The notes under the pieces were generated by a model. The model was not told the DNA's origin. It saw nothing but the letters and a program-made list of their open reading frames with translations, and searched no databases. From contig JBAYMH010000008.1 in the NCBI GenBank assembly GCA_041663645.1, positions 1-27,140 of the forward strand: a stretch of 27,140 nt of DNA, read 5' to 3'. Shown here piece after piece: positions 14,502-22,966 of the stretch. Position numbers and translations under genes: made by a program. The DNA comes from Minisyncoccus sp023229485 (GTDB lineage Bacteria > Patescibacteriota > Minisyncoccia > Minisyncoccales > Minisyncoccaceae). Position 1 is the stretch's first letter. The number at the start of each line of letters is the position of its first letter.

Positions 14502-14509
14502 GGTTTTTT
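14481..14509 (-). terminator. Terminator-like hairpin upstream of rny
   Basis: AAAAAAGCCTTG and CAAGGTTTTTT pair with one bulged G, leaving a 6-base loop and T-runs on both strands. It is the first hairpin after the 844-residue Cys-repeat gene, though more than 200 bases past its stop. Confidence 0.65.
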
Positions 14510-14722
14510 GGAATTTTACGTGTAAATTTTTGTTTTAATGTCGTTTGATGTGTCCATTTTTTGCCTAAATTTTTTCCCAGAAACATAACTGTTTAAACTT
14601 TAGTCAGTCAACTTTCCAACTTACGACAGGTAAAAAAATATGCTTCCTCTCTTTTTGAAAAATTTAGTATAATTAGCTTGATAGAAGTTAAAATACAGCT
14701 TACGAGCAATTTGTGTGATGTT
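14510..14722. other. Non-coding remainder of the 398-base gap before rny
   Basis: Together with 14325-14509 (rny leader, promoter and hairpin) this forms the only gap over 300 bases in the window. The part 14510-14722 would be a long 3' UTR of the gene at 14723 or a separate short transcript. A 63-codon minus frame crosses the terminator and rny promoter (14395-14586) and does not look like a gene. I see no repeat or tRNA in it. Confidence 0.4.
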
Positions 14723-17257
14723 TTATTTTACCTCAAAGCACCAGAAAGCAGGCTTCTTTGAATTGTAGCAATAATATCCATTACAATATCTTGTCCAAGC
14801 AGTATAACAATAATTACCTTTAGTTAAATAACCAACTATTGATTTTTGATTACCATTTGCCACAACATCATAACTTGGACACCCTCTTCCCTTTGTAGTG
14901 CATTCTTTGCCAATGACTGGATCTGTACTTATCAATGACTCGTCTGGGAAATATGGCGATATTCCTTTTGTTTTTATGATAACCGTAAAATATCTATTAG
15001 CGTGATTTTTTGTATCATTAAAATCATCCCACGTAGCTAGAGCTATTGCTCCACCAACACTAACGGGATAAAGCTTAACATTTAAATTTGTTGGAGCTTT
15101 TGGGTATTCTGCTGCTAAGCTTATGCAATCCGAGTAAAACTGAGAAGAACTACTTAATTTTCCATTCTCCCACTCTGGTTTGTACCAAACGTCAAAACAA
15201 TAAATATCATTATTAGTACTATTGTCTGGAAATGGGAAAAAACTTGCGTCTGCCCATCCAGAAGGTGGTAAAACTTTAACAAAGTCCGAGTCTTTTGGGT
15301 TGTCTGGAGTTATCCCATTTTTGTATGGGGCTTTTCCTTTGTTCATAAAAATTTTAATTCCATAATCTTTTAGGGAAATTCTAATTCCTTTTTCATTATT
15401 TCCAGTAATCCAAGTTTCAAGTAATACATAATTTTCTGGACTAGAGCGTGGAGATAAAACCTCTGAAGTTTTAGCAGTACATTGAACATCTTTCCCTCCC
15501 AAGATACCAAAACATGTCCAATACCAAGGACCACTTCCTGAAACTGACGAAGTGTTACCAGAACTACATAAATTTTTTGTAGGGATTGATGCCGCTACCG
15601 AATTGGCCGAAGAACCACAAGTTCCATTGATAACTGATACTTTTTTTGCACTACAACTAACAGTGCTTCCCCCACTAACTCCGCTACAGCTCCAATACCA
15701 TGGCCCAGTTCCTGATACTACCGAAGCGTTACCTTTAGTGCATAAATTTGTTGTCGGGGCTGATTCATAAAAACCACCAGCATCAGGCCCGCATACACCG
15801 TTAGATTTTGTAAGGCTTGCCGAATAATAAGCTCCACAATTTTCACTACTTGCACCTCCCCTACCAGCACATATCCATTGCCATTCCTTTAAATTTTCAT
15901 CCCAGTGAAAATTTTTAAAATATCCGGTATTGCAGAAGTTCTTGGTTGGCTCAACCCCAGTTGATATTCCGCTTGATGATCCACAATTTCCAATTTCATA
16001 TTTTTCTGGAAAGGAATAAAAAGTATAACTGGCATTACATGATGCATTGGTTCCTCCACCAATTCCATTACAAGTCCAAGTCCATAATCCGTTCTTAATA
16101 ACTAAATCGCTACTAATACCCGAAAGACAAATATTAATTGAGGGTTTATAGTTAAAAAATGTTGAACTAACGCATGAGCCGTTAGCAACATAACCATCTC
16201 GAGTCGCATAGCAATATGTTTTTTCTCCACCATTAATTCCATCGCAACTCCAGTACCATGCATTCGCTGGACTAATAGCACTAGCCGTTCCTGTTTTGCA
16301 TAAATTTGCAGATGGTTGAGCCTTAAATGTTCCGCCATTACTTGCTCCGCAAGTACCATTTATAGCATCTTTTTTGATTGCAAAACATGGAGTACCCCAA
16401 GCACCAGATTCGCTCTGGCAAACCCAGTACCATGGCCCTGACCCAGAAACACTTGATGGTTTTCCCACACGACAAAGATTGTTTGAATCTTCGAGTGAAT
16501 AAACACTTGCTTCGCTTGCCAATCCACATTTTGTTCCATTGTATTTACATTCCCCTTTATAGGCAACTCCTTTTCCGAATTTTTTTGCAAGGCATTCGTT
16601 GTTGTAATCTTTACCATCTATTCCACAGGCTGGATCATATGAATAATCACAATCAGCTGCACACCTTTCCGAGCATTGCCCCAAATACAAACCACTACTA
16701 ACTGGGCATAAAAATAAACCACTACAACAATCTCCAGATCCACTAACATATTCTCCGCTCTTAAAACAACTTTTATTAGCAAGACAATAAGAGACTAAAA
16801 TTCCATCATAAGACTTACACGTCCACGCCCATGAATTTCTCCTATCTTCCACATTAGAAACAATCGAATTTGTAGCACAAAGATTATCATTTGGAGCAGT
16901 GGCATATGATTTGCCGTTAGCCGAGCCACATTTATTTTCTTTTTTAACGTAAAAACTACAAACTGAATTGCTGGTACTATTACCCATACAAGCGTAAGTG
17001 CATTTAATACTGTTTGTGTAACTAACACAATTCGGAACCATTGAATATATTTTTCCTGAGAAACAAAATTTTGATCCTTTTCCCAAAACCCAAACATTAT
17101 TAAAATCACTATAAGTAAGCAACTTCTTGCTATAAGATTCTGTGCATATCCCTTTTATGATAGATGTTTTTGCAGCTTCAGCTTTTGAAACATTCAAAAA
17201 AACAAAAACTAATAAAATTAAAAACAAAAATGATTTAAATAAGTATTTTTTTATCAT
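14723..17257 (-). CDS. Large secreted Cys-module protein with a Kazal-like domain
   Basis: 844 residues. Signal peptide 1-29 (ends A-E-A-A). A unique Cys-rich N-terminal part (35-105) precedes seven four-Cys modules at about 107-159, 240-292, 299-351, 358-409, 422-476, 485-537 and 543-595. The best-preserved carry P-T-x-N-L-C, S-V-S-G-x-G-P-W-Y-W-x-C and G-G-x-x-V-x-C. Between modules 1 and 2, residues about 195-237 match the Kazal protease-inhibitor pattern: C-D-Y-S-Y-D-P-A-C-G-I-D-G-K-D-Y-x-N-E-C and a final G-E-C. Residues 600-715 are unrecognised and about 720-844 look like a fibronectin III-type beta sandwich with extra Cys. The protein is probably extracellular and disulfide-rich. Inhibition of a protease by the Kazal part is inferred from the fold pattern alone. 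Confidence 0.88.
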   Translation of the reverse strand: MIKKYLFKSFLFLILLVFVFLNVSKAEAAKTSIIKGICTESYSKKLLTYSDFNNVWVLGKGSKFCFSGKIYSMVPNCVSYTNSIKCTYACMGNSTSNSVCSFYVKKENKCGSANGKSYATAPNDNLCATNSIVSNVEDRRNSWAWTCKSYDGILVSYCLANKSCFKSGEYVSGSGDCCSGLFLCPVSSGLYLGQCSERCAADCDYSYDPACGIDGKDYNNECLAKKFGKGVAYKGECKYNGTKCGLASEASVYSLEDSNNLCRVGKPSSVSGSGPWYWVCQSESGAWGTPCFAIKKDAINGTCGASNGGTFKAQPSANLCKTGTASAISPANAWYWSCDGINGGEKTYCYATRDGYVANGSCVSSTFFNYKPSINICLSGISSDLVIKNGLWTWTCNGIGGGTNASCNASYTFYSFPEKYEIGNCGSSSGISTGVEPTKNFCNTGYFKNFHWDENLKEWQWICAGRGGASSENCGAYYSASLTKSNGVCGPDAGGFYESAPTTNLCTKGNASVVSGTGPWYWSCSGVSGGSTVSCSAKKVSVINGTCGSSANSVAASIPTKNLCSSGNTSSVSGSGPWYWTCFGILGGKDVQCTAKTSEVLSPRSSPENYVLLETWITGNNEKGIRISLKDYGIKIFMNKGKAPYKNGITPDNPKDSDFVKVLPPSGWADASFFPFPDNSTNNDIYCFDVWYKPEWENGKLSSSSQFYSDCISLAAEYPKAPTNLNVKLYPVSVGGAIALATWDDFNDTKNHANRYFTVIIKTKGISPYFPDESLISTDPVIGKECTTKGRGCPSYDVVANGNQKSIVGYLTKGNYCYTAWTRYCNGYYCYNSKKPAFWCFEVK

Positions 17258-17321
17258 GTTTTTGAAAAATAGTTTTTATACTTATATTTTATCATTTAAT
17301 TAGAAAAAACGAAACCATTAA

Positions 17322-17347
17322 AAAAGAGCAGAAGATTCTGCTCTTTT
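17322..17347 (-). terminator. Terminator of the 1480-residue gene
   Basis: A perfect 11-base-pair stem (17322-17332 with 17337-17347, extendable by one pair) with a tiny loop, ending in T-runs on the minus strand, a few bases past the stop codon. Confidence 0.85.
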
Positions 17348-17353
17348 CTGATA

Positions 17354-20300
17354 TTATTTTTCTATCCAAAATGGATTTATGCTCAAGTGATAGGCGGTAC
17401 AGGAGATTGAAGTTCCAGTATTCGCTCCGACGCAGTTCCAAGTAACTGAGGTTCCTTTCGCAGGAAAAGCGGTATTGTCTGAAGTACCCGAACTACATTG
17501 AACGCCGTCATAAGCTGTGGCACTAAGATTATACGTTCTTGCGGCTGGACCACAGGCACCGTTGACTTTGATGTTAGCGGTACAAGAATCTGTAGTTCCC
17601 GTATTTGCTCCGGCACAAGTCCATGTGTAGGTTGAAGAATTAGTAGTTACTGTGCTGGCTGTTCCCGAAGTACACAAATTAGTAGTTGGTGCTGATGTCA
17701 AATTAGCTCCATCGGATGAACCACAAGCACCGTCGACTACTTTAGTAACCGTACAGGTCGAAGAAGTAGTTCCTCCATTGACTCCGGCACAAGTCCAAGT
17801 CCATGGTCCTGTTCCAGAAACTGCAGAAGCAATTCCAGAAACACAAATAGGTGTCGGCGTAGTAGCTGACTCAGTAGTAGCAGGACAAGCACCGTTTAAT
17901 CCCCTAAGAGCAGAACATTCTGCTGTTTTTGGAGCATCGTTTCTAACCCAAACTGTCCAAGCAAATCCGTCGGCAGAACCACTTAGGTTTGTTCCATTAT
18001 ATGCATACCCTCTAGCTGCACCAGTTGTATGGTTTGGGGCAAAGGCCCAAGACATTAATGCTCCTCCTGTCTGATCAAAAGTTAGAGTATTAACCCATGT
18101 TGCAGTTGTTGAGACTGTTCCAACTTCTGGATTATGCGAACTATAAAAATTTTCTATGTTTCTATGGATTTGATAAGTTTTTGAGGTGCTTGGACTAGTA
18201 ACTGCAGTAACTGGAATATTGCCAGTATTGTAAACAAGTGGAGCATAATCATAACCAGCAGTTAATCCTTGTCCAAAGGCTACTTGATTATGAGCAGGAA
18301 TTTGAGTACTACTTAGGGCAAATCCTTTACTGGTAGACAAGTCCGGATCATAGTCGGCTTGGGTTCCTTCGTTCCAGTTAGTTACTGGATCGCTTTCGAA
18401 TTGAGCGGCAACCATGGTCCAGCCACCTCCGTTAGTGGTCATGTCACAATAAACATTTATTGCAGCATTACCTCCTATTCCATCGGGATCGATTTGTTTT
18501 ACTCCACTAGTATTGATTCCTCTTGCTTTAAGTTCTGAACAAGATCTTGCTACTACATCATTTGTTTCTGTTCTTACAAGAACAACCCAAGAATATGCTT
18601 CTGATGATTCCTCTTTTCTCGCTCCACCATATGCAAACCCTCTGGCAATAACTGTTGTTTGGTTTGGAGCAAAGGCCCAAGAATAATTTATCCCTCCGGT
18701 TTTATCAAAAGTTAATGTATTGTTCCATACTGCACTCGTGCCGCTTACTTGCTCTGGATCATGAGAACCGTAGAAAGTGGCACTATTTCTATGGGCTTGA
18801 TAGTTGCTTCCTGTTTTTATTCCGTATAGGGCTGTTACTGGAATATTTCCAGTTGTATAGCTATAGTCAAAATAATCAAAAATACTAAGAGTTCCACTCT
18901 CCATTTTACCAATGGCTACCTGGCTATGGGCTGGTATTTGAGCTGTATTCAAAGTGAATCCTTTGTTAGTAGACAAGTCCGGATCATAGTCGGCTTGGGT
19001 TCCTTCGTTCCAGTTAGTTGCTGGATCGCTTTCAAATTGAGCGGCAACCATGGTCCAGCCACCTCCGTTAGTGGTCATGTCACAATAAACATTTATTGCA
19101 GCACCTGCTCCTGTTCCATCGGGATCAATCTGTTTTACTCCACTAGTATTGTCACCCCTTGCTTTAAGTTCTGAACAAGATGTTGGCAATGCTTGTTTTT
19201 TTGTTCTTACAAGAACAACCCAAGAATATGCTTCGGCAGAACTACTTAAGCTTGCTCCATTATATGAAAACCCTCTGGAATTAACTGTTGTTTGGTTTGG
19301 AGCAAAGGTCCAAGAAAAATTTACTCCTCCGGTTTTATCAAAAGTTAATGTGTTGTTCCATAATGCATTCGTGTTGCTTGCTTGTTCTGGATCATGAGAG
19401 CTATAATAAGTGGCACTATTTCTATGGGCTTGATAGTTGCTTCCTGTTTTTATTCCGTATAGGGCTGTTACTGGAATATTATCGGTAGAATATTCATAAT
19501 CAAAATAATCAAGAATACTAAGAGTTCCACTTTCTATCTTACCAATGGCTACTTGGCTATGGGCTGGTATTTGAAGATTGCTTAAGGCAAATCCTAAAGT
19601 ATTAGTTATGGCAGGATTGTAATTTGTTTGAATGCCTTCATTCCAGTTAGTTACTGGATCACTTTCAAATTGGGAGGCAACAAGTGTCCACCCACCCCCA
19701 TCAGTGGTCATATCACAATAGACATTTATTGCACCATTACCCCCTATTCCATCAGGATCAATTTGTTTTACTCCACTAGTATTGTCTCCTCGTTCTTTTA
19801 ATTCGGAACATGACTTTGCGGTACCTACTCCATCACAATTCCAGATAGTAGTAGCTCCTGCAACAGGAAAAGTAGGACTAGTTGGACTAGCCGTTCCACT
19901 GGTACAGTTTGTACCCGAAAAAGCAGAAACAGTAGAAGCATATGTGCCAACATTTGTTCCGCAGGTGCCTACTGTTGAAGTAGAATTTCTTATAAAACTG
20001 GCGGTGCCTAAGTATACGGCTCCTACTGTATCGTAACCATAGACATGTACATCGTATCGATTCATTTCATTATTATGATTTGTGGCAAAATCGATTGTTG
20101 CTTTCCAAGTTCCATTTCCAAGGTTAGTTCCATTATACCAAACAATGTCATCCTGCCCATTTAAAGCTGTCCAAGTTGGAAATTTAACTGCTGTCGCGTT
20201 TCCGACTCCGTAAGCATAAACATCATAAGAAGTAACCTCATATATGTTGGGGATATCAGTAGGACTAGGAGTACCATAAGCCTTGGCAATTGAACAGGAA

Positions 20301-21796
20301 GCTGTTGTGCCACCAGTTCCTACACAACTCCACAAATAAGCTGTTGTTGTATCAGTAGTATCGGATAAGGTACCAGCCGTACACGAGTTATTAGTTGTTC
20401 CACAAGCACCATTTACTAGAAGATAAGCATTACATTGTGCACTGACGTTAGCTCCGCTTATACAATACCAACTCCAAGGAGCACTTCCAAATGCAACTGT
20501 TCCGGGATAACTTAAGTTTACCGTTCCCTGTGCTCCTTCTGTATATCCATAACCACCACCATAACCTTGAGTAGATTGACTTCTTGTATTAATTACGGTT
20601 GAACCATTAGCTGCTTTTCCATTTGTAACACTACCGGCAAATGTTGAAAATCTGTAGAGTATACCATTTGCACCACCAGCTCCACCATTACCAGATCCAC
20701 CATAACCATATCCATAATCTGATAAATATCCACCACCACCTAAAAGAGTAGCTCCTCCTGGCTGATAAAGAGCACTTCCTCCTGCCGAACCGTTCGTACC
20801 TGCAGCACCACTTGCAACTCCTCCGCCACCACCTCCAGCTCCACCACCACTATATCCTCCACCACCTTGAGATCTCCATGCGGCACCTCCTCCTCCGGCA
20901 CCTCCTCCTCCAATACCGGCACCTGGATATCCTCCACCACCTCCACTTCCATCATTATATGCCCCACTACCACCGGCACCAGCGTTTCCTCCGTTACCTC
21001 CAATTGCAGTTACATTGTTGTTATAAATATATATTGTCCCCGATGCTGCCCCTGCTGATCCTGAGAAAACCGTATAAGTTGTTGCAACGTGTCCGTTTCC
21101 AGCACCGCTTGTTCCACCGTTTCCACCAATTCCAGCACCACCACCACCACCACCAGAACCACCCGATCCTTCACAACTAGCACCTCCAAGTCCTCCAGCT
21201 CCACCAGTGCCAGCGTTTCCACCCTTTGCATATAGCGTTCCACTGCCAAAAACTTTTAGTGTTGCTCCCGAAGGAACATTAATTGCGGCATAACCTCCCG
21301 CAACAGGTGCAGTGTCGCTTCCATTATCTGATCCACCTACTAAACCATTAGCAGCAGCTCCACCATATAGAGTAGCGGTTATTCCACTTGCAACAAATAT
21401 TGTTACATTAGCTGATGACCCAATTGTTATGGCTGGCTTGCTTTGAGCTGCCATATTTATTGTAGTAGCTCCATTAAAATAAATAGTAGTAGTGATTCCA
21501 GAATTAACAACTATATTGTTTGCTCCCGATGCCGTTCCTGAAATACAATATACTAGATTGTTCGCACTAATTGTTAAAGTTCCGCTTGCCATACTGTACG
21601 TATTTGTACAAGTTGGATAGATAGGGACTGGATCACCAACACCGCAAAGTCCAGTAGATGGAGCAGTCGAAAAATATGCATTGTTAGCGGTTCCACAAGT
21701 TGGAGTAGCGGCATTAACAATATCAATCTTAAGAGATAATAATATTATTAAAAAAAGTGTTAAGAATAAAAATGTTATTTTGAATTTTTTATACAT
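17354..21796 (-). CDS. Giant secreted modular protein: Gly-rich, GBS-Bsp-like, three fibrinogen-like and Cys modules
   Basis: 1480 residues. Signal peptide 1-30. Residues about 70-190 form a repetitive beta region (I-T-I-G-S-S-A-N-V-type strands, then G-S-G-T-L), as in beta-helix surface proteins. About 190-425 is a Gly-rich low-complexity stretch. Cys modules follow near 455-502 and 608-662. Between them, 513-602 matches a GBS-Bsp-like repeat (V-K-F-P-T-W, N-G-Q-D-D-I-V-W-Y, Y-D-V-H-V-Y-G-Y-D). Three tandem fibrinogen-like bacterial domains, each about 205 residues, lie at 663-867, 874-1078 and 1086-1286; each opens S-C-S-E-L-K and has Y-C-D-M-T-T then G-G-G-W-T. Three more Cys modules (about 1300-1468) end in a tail S-I-N-P-F-W-I-E-K. 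It has its own promoter and terminator. An adhesin or surface fibre role is inferred from the domain types. Confidence 0.9.
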   Translation of the reverse strand: MYKKFKITFLFLTLFLIILLSLKIDIVNAATPTCGTANNAYFSTAPSTGLCGVGDPVPIYPTCTNTYSMASGTLTISANNLVYCISGTASGANNIVVNSGITTTIYFNGATTINMAAQSKPAITIGSSANVTIFVASGITATLYGGAAANGLVGGSDNGSDTAPVAGGYAAINVPSGATLKVFGSGTLYAKGGNAGTGGAGGLGGASCEGSGGSGGGGGGAGIGGNGGTSGAGNGHVATTYTVFSGSAGAASGTIYIYNNNVTAIGGNGGNAGAGGSGAYNDGSGGGGGYPGAGIGGGGAGGGGAAWRSQGGGGYSGGGAGGGGGGVASGAAGTNGSAGGSALYQPGGATLLGGGGYLSDYGYGYGGSGNGGAGGANGILYRFSTFAGSVTNGKAANGSTVINTRSQSTQGYGGGYGYTEGAQGTVNLSYPGTVAFGSAPWSWYCISGANVSAQCNAYLLVNGACGTTNNSCTAGTLSDTTDTTTAYLWSCVGTGGTTASCSIAKAYGTPSPTDIPNIYEVTSYDVYAYGVGNATAVKFPTWTALNGQDDIVWYNGTNLGNGTWKATIDFATNHNNEMNRYDVHVYGYDTVGAVYLGTASFIRNSTSTVGTCGTNVGTYASTVSAFSGTNCTSGTASPTSPTFPVAGATTIWNCDGVGTAKSCSELKERGDNTSGVKQIDPDGIGGNGAINVYCDMTTDGGGWTLVASQFESDPVTNWNEGIQTNYNPAITNTLGFALSNLQIPAHSQVAIGKIESGTLSILDYFDYEYSTDNIPVTALYGIKTGSNYQAHRNSATYYSSHDPEQASNTNALWNNTLTFDKTGGVNFSWTFAPNQTTVNSRGFSYNGASLSSSAEAYSWVVLVRTKKQALPTSCSELKARGDNTSGVKQIDPDGTGAGAAINVYCDMTTNGGGWTMVAAQFESDPATNWNEGTQADYDPDLSTNKGFTLNTAQIPAHSQVAIGKMESGTLSIFDYFDYSYTTGNIPVTALYGIKTGSNYQAHRNSATFYGSHDPEQVSGTSAVWNNTLTFDKTGGINYSWAFAPNQTTVIARGFAYGGARKEESSEAYSWVVLVRTETNDVVARSCSELKARGINTSGVKQIDPDGIGGNAAINVYCDMTTNGGGWTMVAAQFESDPVTNWNEGTQADYDPDLSTSKGFALSSTQIPAHNQVAFGQGLTAGYDYAPLVYNTGNIPVTAVTSPSTSKTYQIHRNIENFYSSHNPEVGTVSTTATWVNTLTFDQTGGALMSWAFAPNHTTGAARGYAYNGTNLSGSADGFAWTVWVRNDAPKTAECSALRGLNGACPATTESATTPTPICVSGIASAVSGTGPWTWTCAGVNGGTTSSTCTVTKVVDGACGSSDGANLTSAPTTNLCTSGTASTVTTNSSTYTWTCAGANTGTTDSCTANIKVNGACGPAARTYNLSATAYDGVQCSSGTSDNTAFPAKGTSVTWNCVGANTGTSISCTAYHLSINPFWIEK
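17939..19810 (-). repeat. Three tandem fibrinogen-like domain repeats (about 635 bases each)
   Basis: The coding units lie at about 19196-19810, 18563-19177 and 17939-18541, with a period of 211-212 codons. Copies 1 and 2 are the most alike through the middle of the domain (Y-G-I-K-T-G-S-N-Y-Q-A-H-R-N-S-A-T). Copies 2 and 3 share an almost identical 135-base stretch, and copy 3 differs in its centre. Confidence 0.9.
18333..19103 (-). repeat. Near-identical 135-base segments in fibrinogen-like copies 2 and 3
   Basis: 18333-18467 and 18969-19103 differ at only two positions by eye, offset by 636 bases. The flanking parts of the same domains diverge far more, which suggests patchy gene conversion or unequal recombination. 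Confidence 0.85.
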
Positions 21797-21828
21797 AATT
21801 TTTAGTTAACCTTTGATTTATTTAATTT

Positions 21829-21857
21829 ATTATATATCTTAAAAATGATTAGCACAA
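21829..21857 (-). promoter_or_regulatory. Promoter of the 1480-residue gene
   Basis: -35 TTGTGC (21852-21857), a 17-base spacer and a perfect -10 TATAAT (21829-21834) on the minus strand, with a leader of about 25-30 bases. Confidence 0.6.
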
Positions 21858-21873
21858 TATTATTATTAAATAA

Positions 21874-21902
21874 AAACATAATCTTAATTTAAGATTATGT
21901 TT
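21874..21902 (-). terminator. Terminator of the anchored Cys-module gene
   Basis: A perfect 12-base-pair AT-rich stem (21874-21885 with 21891-21902), loop of five, followed by T-rich sequence on the minus strand. It lies about 60 bases past the stop at 21961. Confidence 0.65.
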
Positions 21903-21960
21903 ATATTTAATTTTATTTTCAAAAACAAAGTTTTAAAATAATTAAAAAGAATTTAGAAAT

Positions 21961-22548
21961 CTATTTTACTAATGTTAGAAAACACTTTTCTGCTGTCCCT
22001 CCATTGTTCCCACCACAAAACCAACTGCATACTGACTGCCATTTTTTTTCGACATTGTCATATATAGGAGTTTCGCAAGTACCTTTTACATAGCTTCCCT
22101 CGGTGCAATATTCTTCTTGCAGTGTTGGCATTTGTTTTGTTTTTGATTTATTACTACTGCCACACAATCCGTTCAATTTTGTAGTAGAAGAATTAATATT
22201 AGCCGTAGCACTACATGAGGCGGTTATTCCTCCTTCACTTCCGATACATTGCCAAACAAAAAACTTTCCTACTTGCCCTTCTTCTAAGATTATGACTGAT
22301 GGGTTGCCAGTACTACACAATTCAGTTGCTGGAGAATTTTCAAAAATTTTTCCGTTAGCGGCACCGCAGATTCCATTAATTGGAACTGAACTTGTTTTTG
22401 TTTGAAGTAATGATAAATTTGATTCGGCAGATTGCCACTCTGGATTATTTTTAATAACTGTTATCAGCGATATTCCAATAAAAATAAAACCTATAAGAGC
22501 GACTACACACAAAATTATTGAATCAAATTTTGGATTTTCGGTTTTCAT
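21961..22548 (-). CDS. Membrane-anchored protein with two Cys modules
   Basis: 195 residues. A single hydrophobic helix (about 11-33) without a cleavage site acts as an N-terminal anchor, leaving the rest outside. Module 1 (about 58-113) has N-G-I-C-G-A-A-N-G, P-A-T-E-L-C, V-W-Q-C-I-G and A-S-C-S-A. Module 2 (about 126-189) is longer and divergent, starting N-G-L-C-G-S-S-N, and carries extra Cys pairs (C158, C174, C178). This is the smallest and only non-cleaved member of the family in the window, so it could be a surface anchor or docking partner for the larger ones; that is inference. It has a near-consensus promoter of its own. Confidence 0.85.
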   Translation of the reverse strand: MKTENPKFDSIILCVVALIGFIFIGISLITVIKNNPEWQSAESNLSLLQTKTSSVPINGICGAANGKIFENSPATELCSTGNPSVIILEEGQVGKFFVWQCIGSEGGITASCSATANINSSTTKLNGLCGSSNKSKTKQMPTLQEEYCTEGSYVKGTCETPIYDNVEKKWQSVCSWFCGGNNGGTAEKCFLTLVK

Positions 22549-22574
22549 TTTAAAAAAATTATAATTATGCTTGT

Positions 22575-22603
22575 ATTATATCTGCAATTTCAACCCCTTT
22601 CAA
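22575..22603 (-). promoter_or_regulatory. Promoter of the anchored Cys-module gene
   Basis: -35 TTGAAA (22598-22603), a 17-base spacer and a perfect -10 TATAAT (22575-22580). It lies directly after the stop of the preceding membrane-protein gene; leader about 20 bases. Confidence 0.65.
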
Positions 22604-22604
22604 G

Positions 22605-22919
22605 CTATTTATTATCTTTTTTATTGTTTTGTAAAAATATTTTATAAATACCGTCCAGAAAATCTCCGCCAGCATAACCAACGATAAAAGATATCGCTGG
22701 TGAAAAATCATTTATACTTTTTATAATTCCTGTTTCGCTAATAGCGACACCAGTCAAAAGCCCAACTATCCCTGACAAAAAGACAATACCAAAAAAATAC
22801 TTCACATCAAACCCGACATTCTTATAATCATATTGATGCTTCAAATATCCAACAATACCCCTTATCACTCCCCCGCCAAACCCTGAAATTAAAATTGAAA
22901 AATAAATATTTAATAACAT
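22605..22919 (-). CDS. Small membrane protein, function unknown
   Basis: 104 residues with three predicted membrane helices (about 5-27, 42-62, 72-96) and a charged Lys/Asn/Asp tail. Notable motifs are G-F-G-G-G-V-I-R-G (13-21) and G-Y-A-G-G-D-F-L-D-G (81-90). Size and topology resemble small holin-like or transport-accessory proteins, but I cannot name a family. It lies between clpP and the anchored Cys-module gene, with no terminator seen after it, so some read-through into the latter is possible although that gene has its own promoter. Confidence 0.7.
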   Translation of the reverse strand: MLLNIYFSILISGFGGGVIRGIVGYLKHQYDYKNVGFDVKYFFGIVFLSGIVGLLTGVAISETGIIKSINDFSPAISFIVGYAGGDFLDGIYKIFLQNNKKDNK

Positions 22920-22966
22920 TTTTATATTATTTGTTTTTATTTCTTCCTAATGAATTATTAATTACT

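Noticed and set aside
14395..14586. 63-codon minus-strand frame upstream of rny
   Set aside because: It runs across the terminator hairpin and the rny promoter, and has no SD or recognisable features.
17939..19810. Long regular DNA repeats that might suggest a CRISPR or satellite array
   Set aside because: The units are 635 bases, in frame, and encode a known domain type; no short repeat-spacer pattern is present.
20812..21180. Open frame on the plus strand with a His/Leu-rich low-complexity product
   Set aside because: It is the opposite strand of the Gly-rich coding stretch of the 1480-residue protein; the composition is a by-product of GGN codons read backwards.
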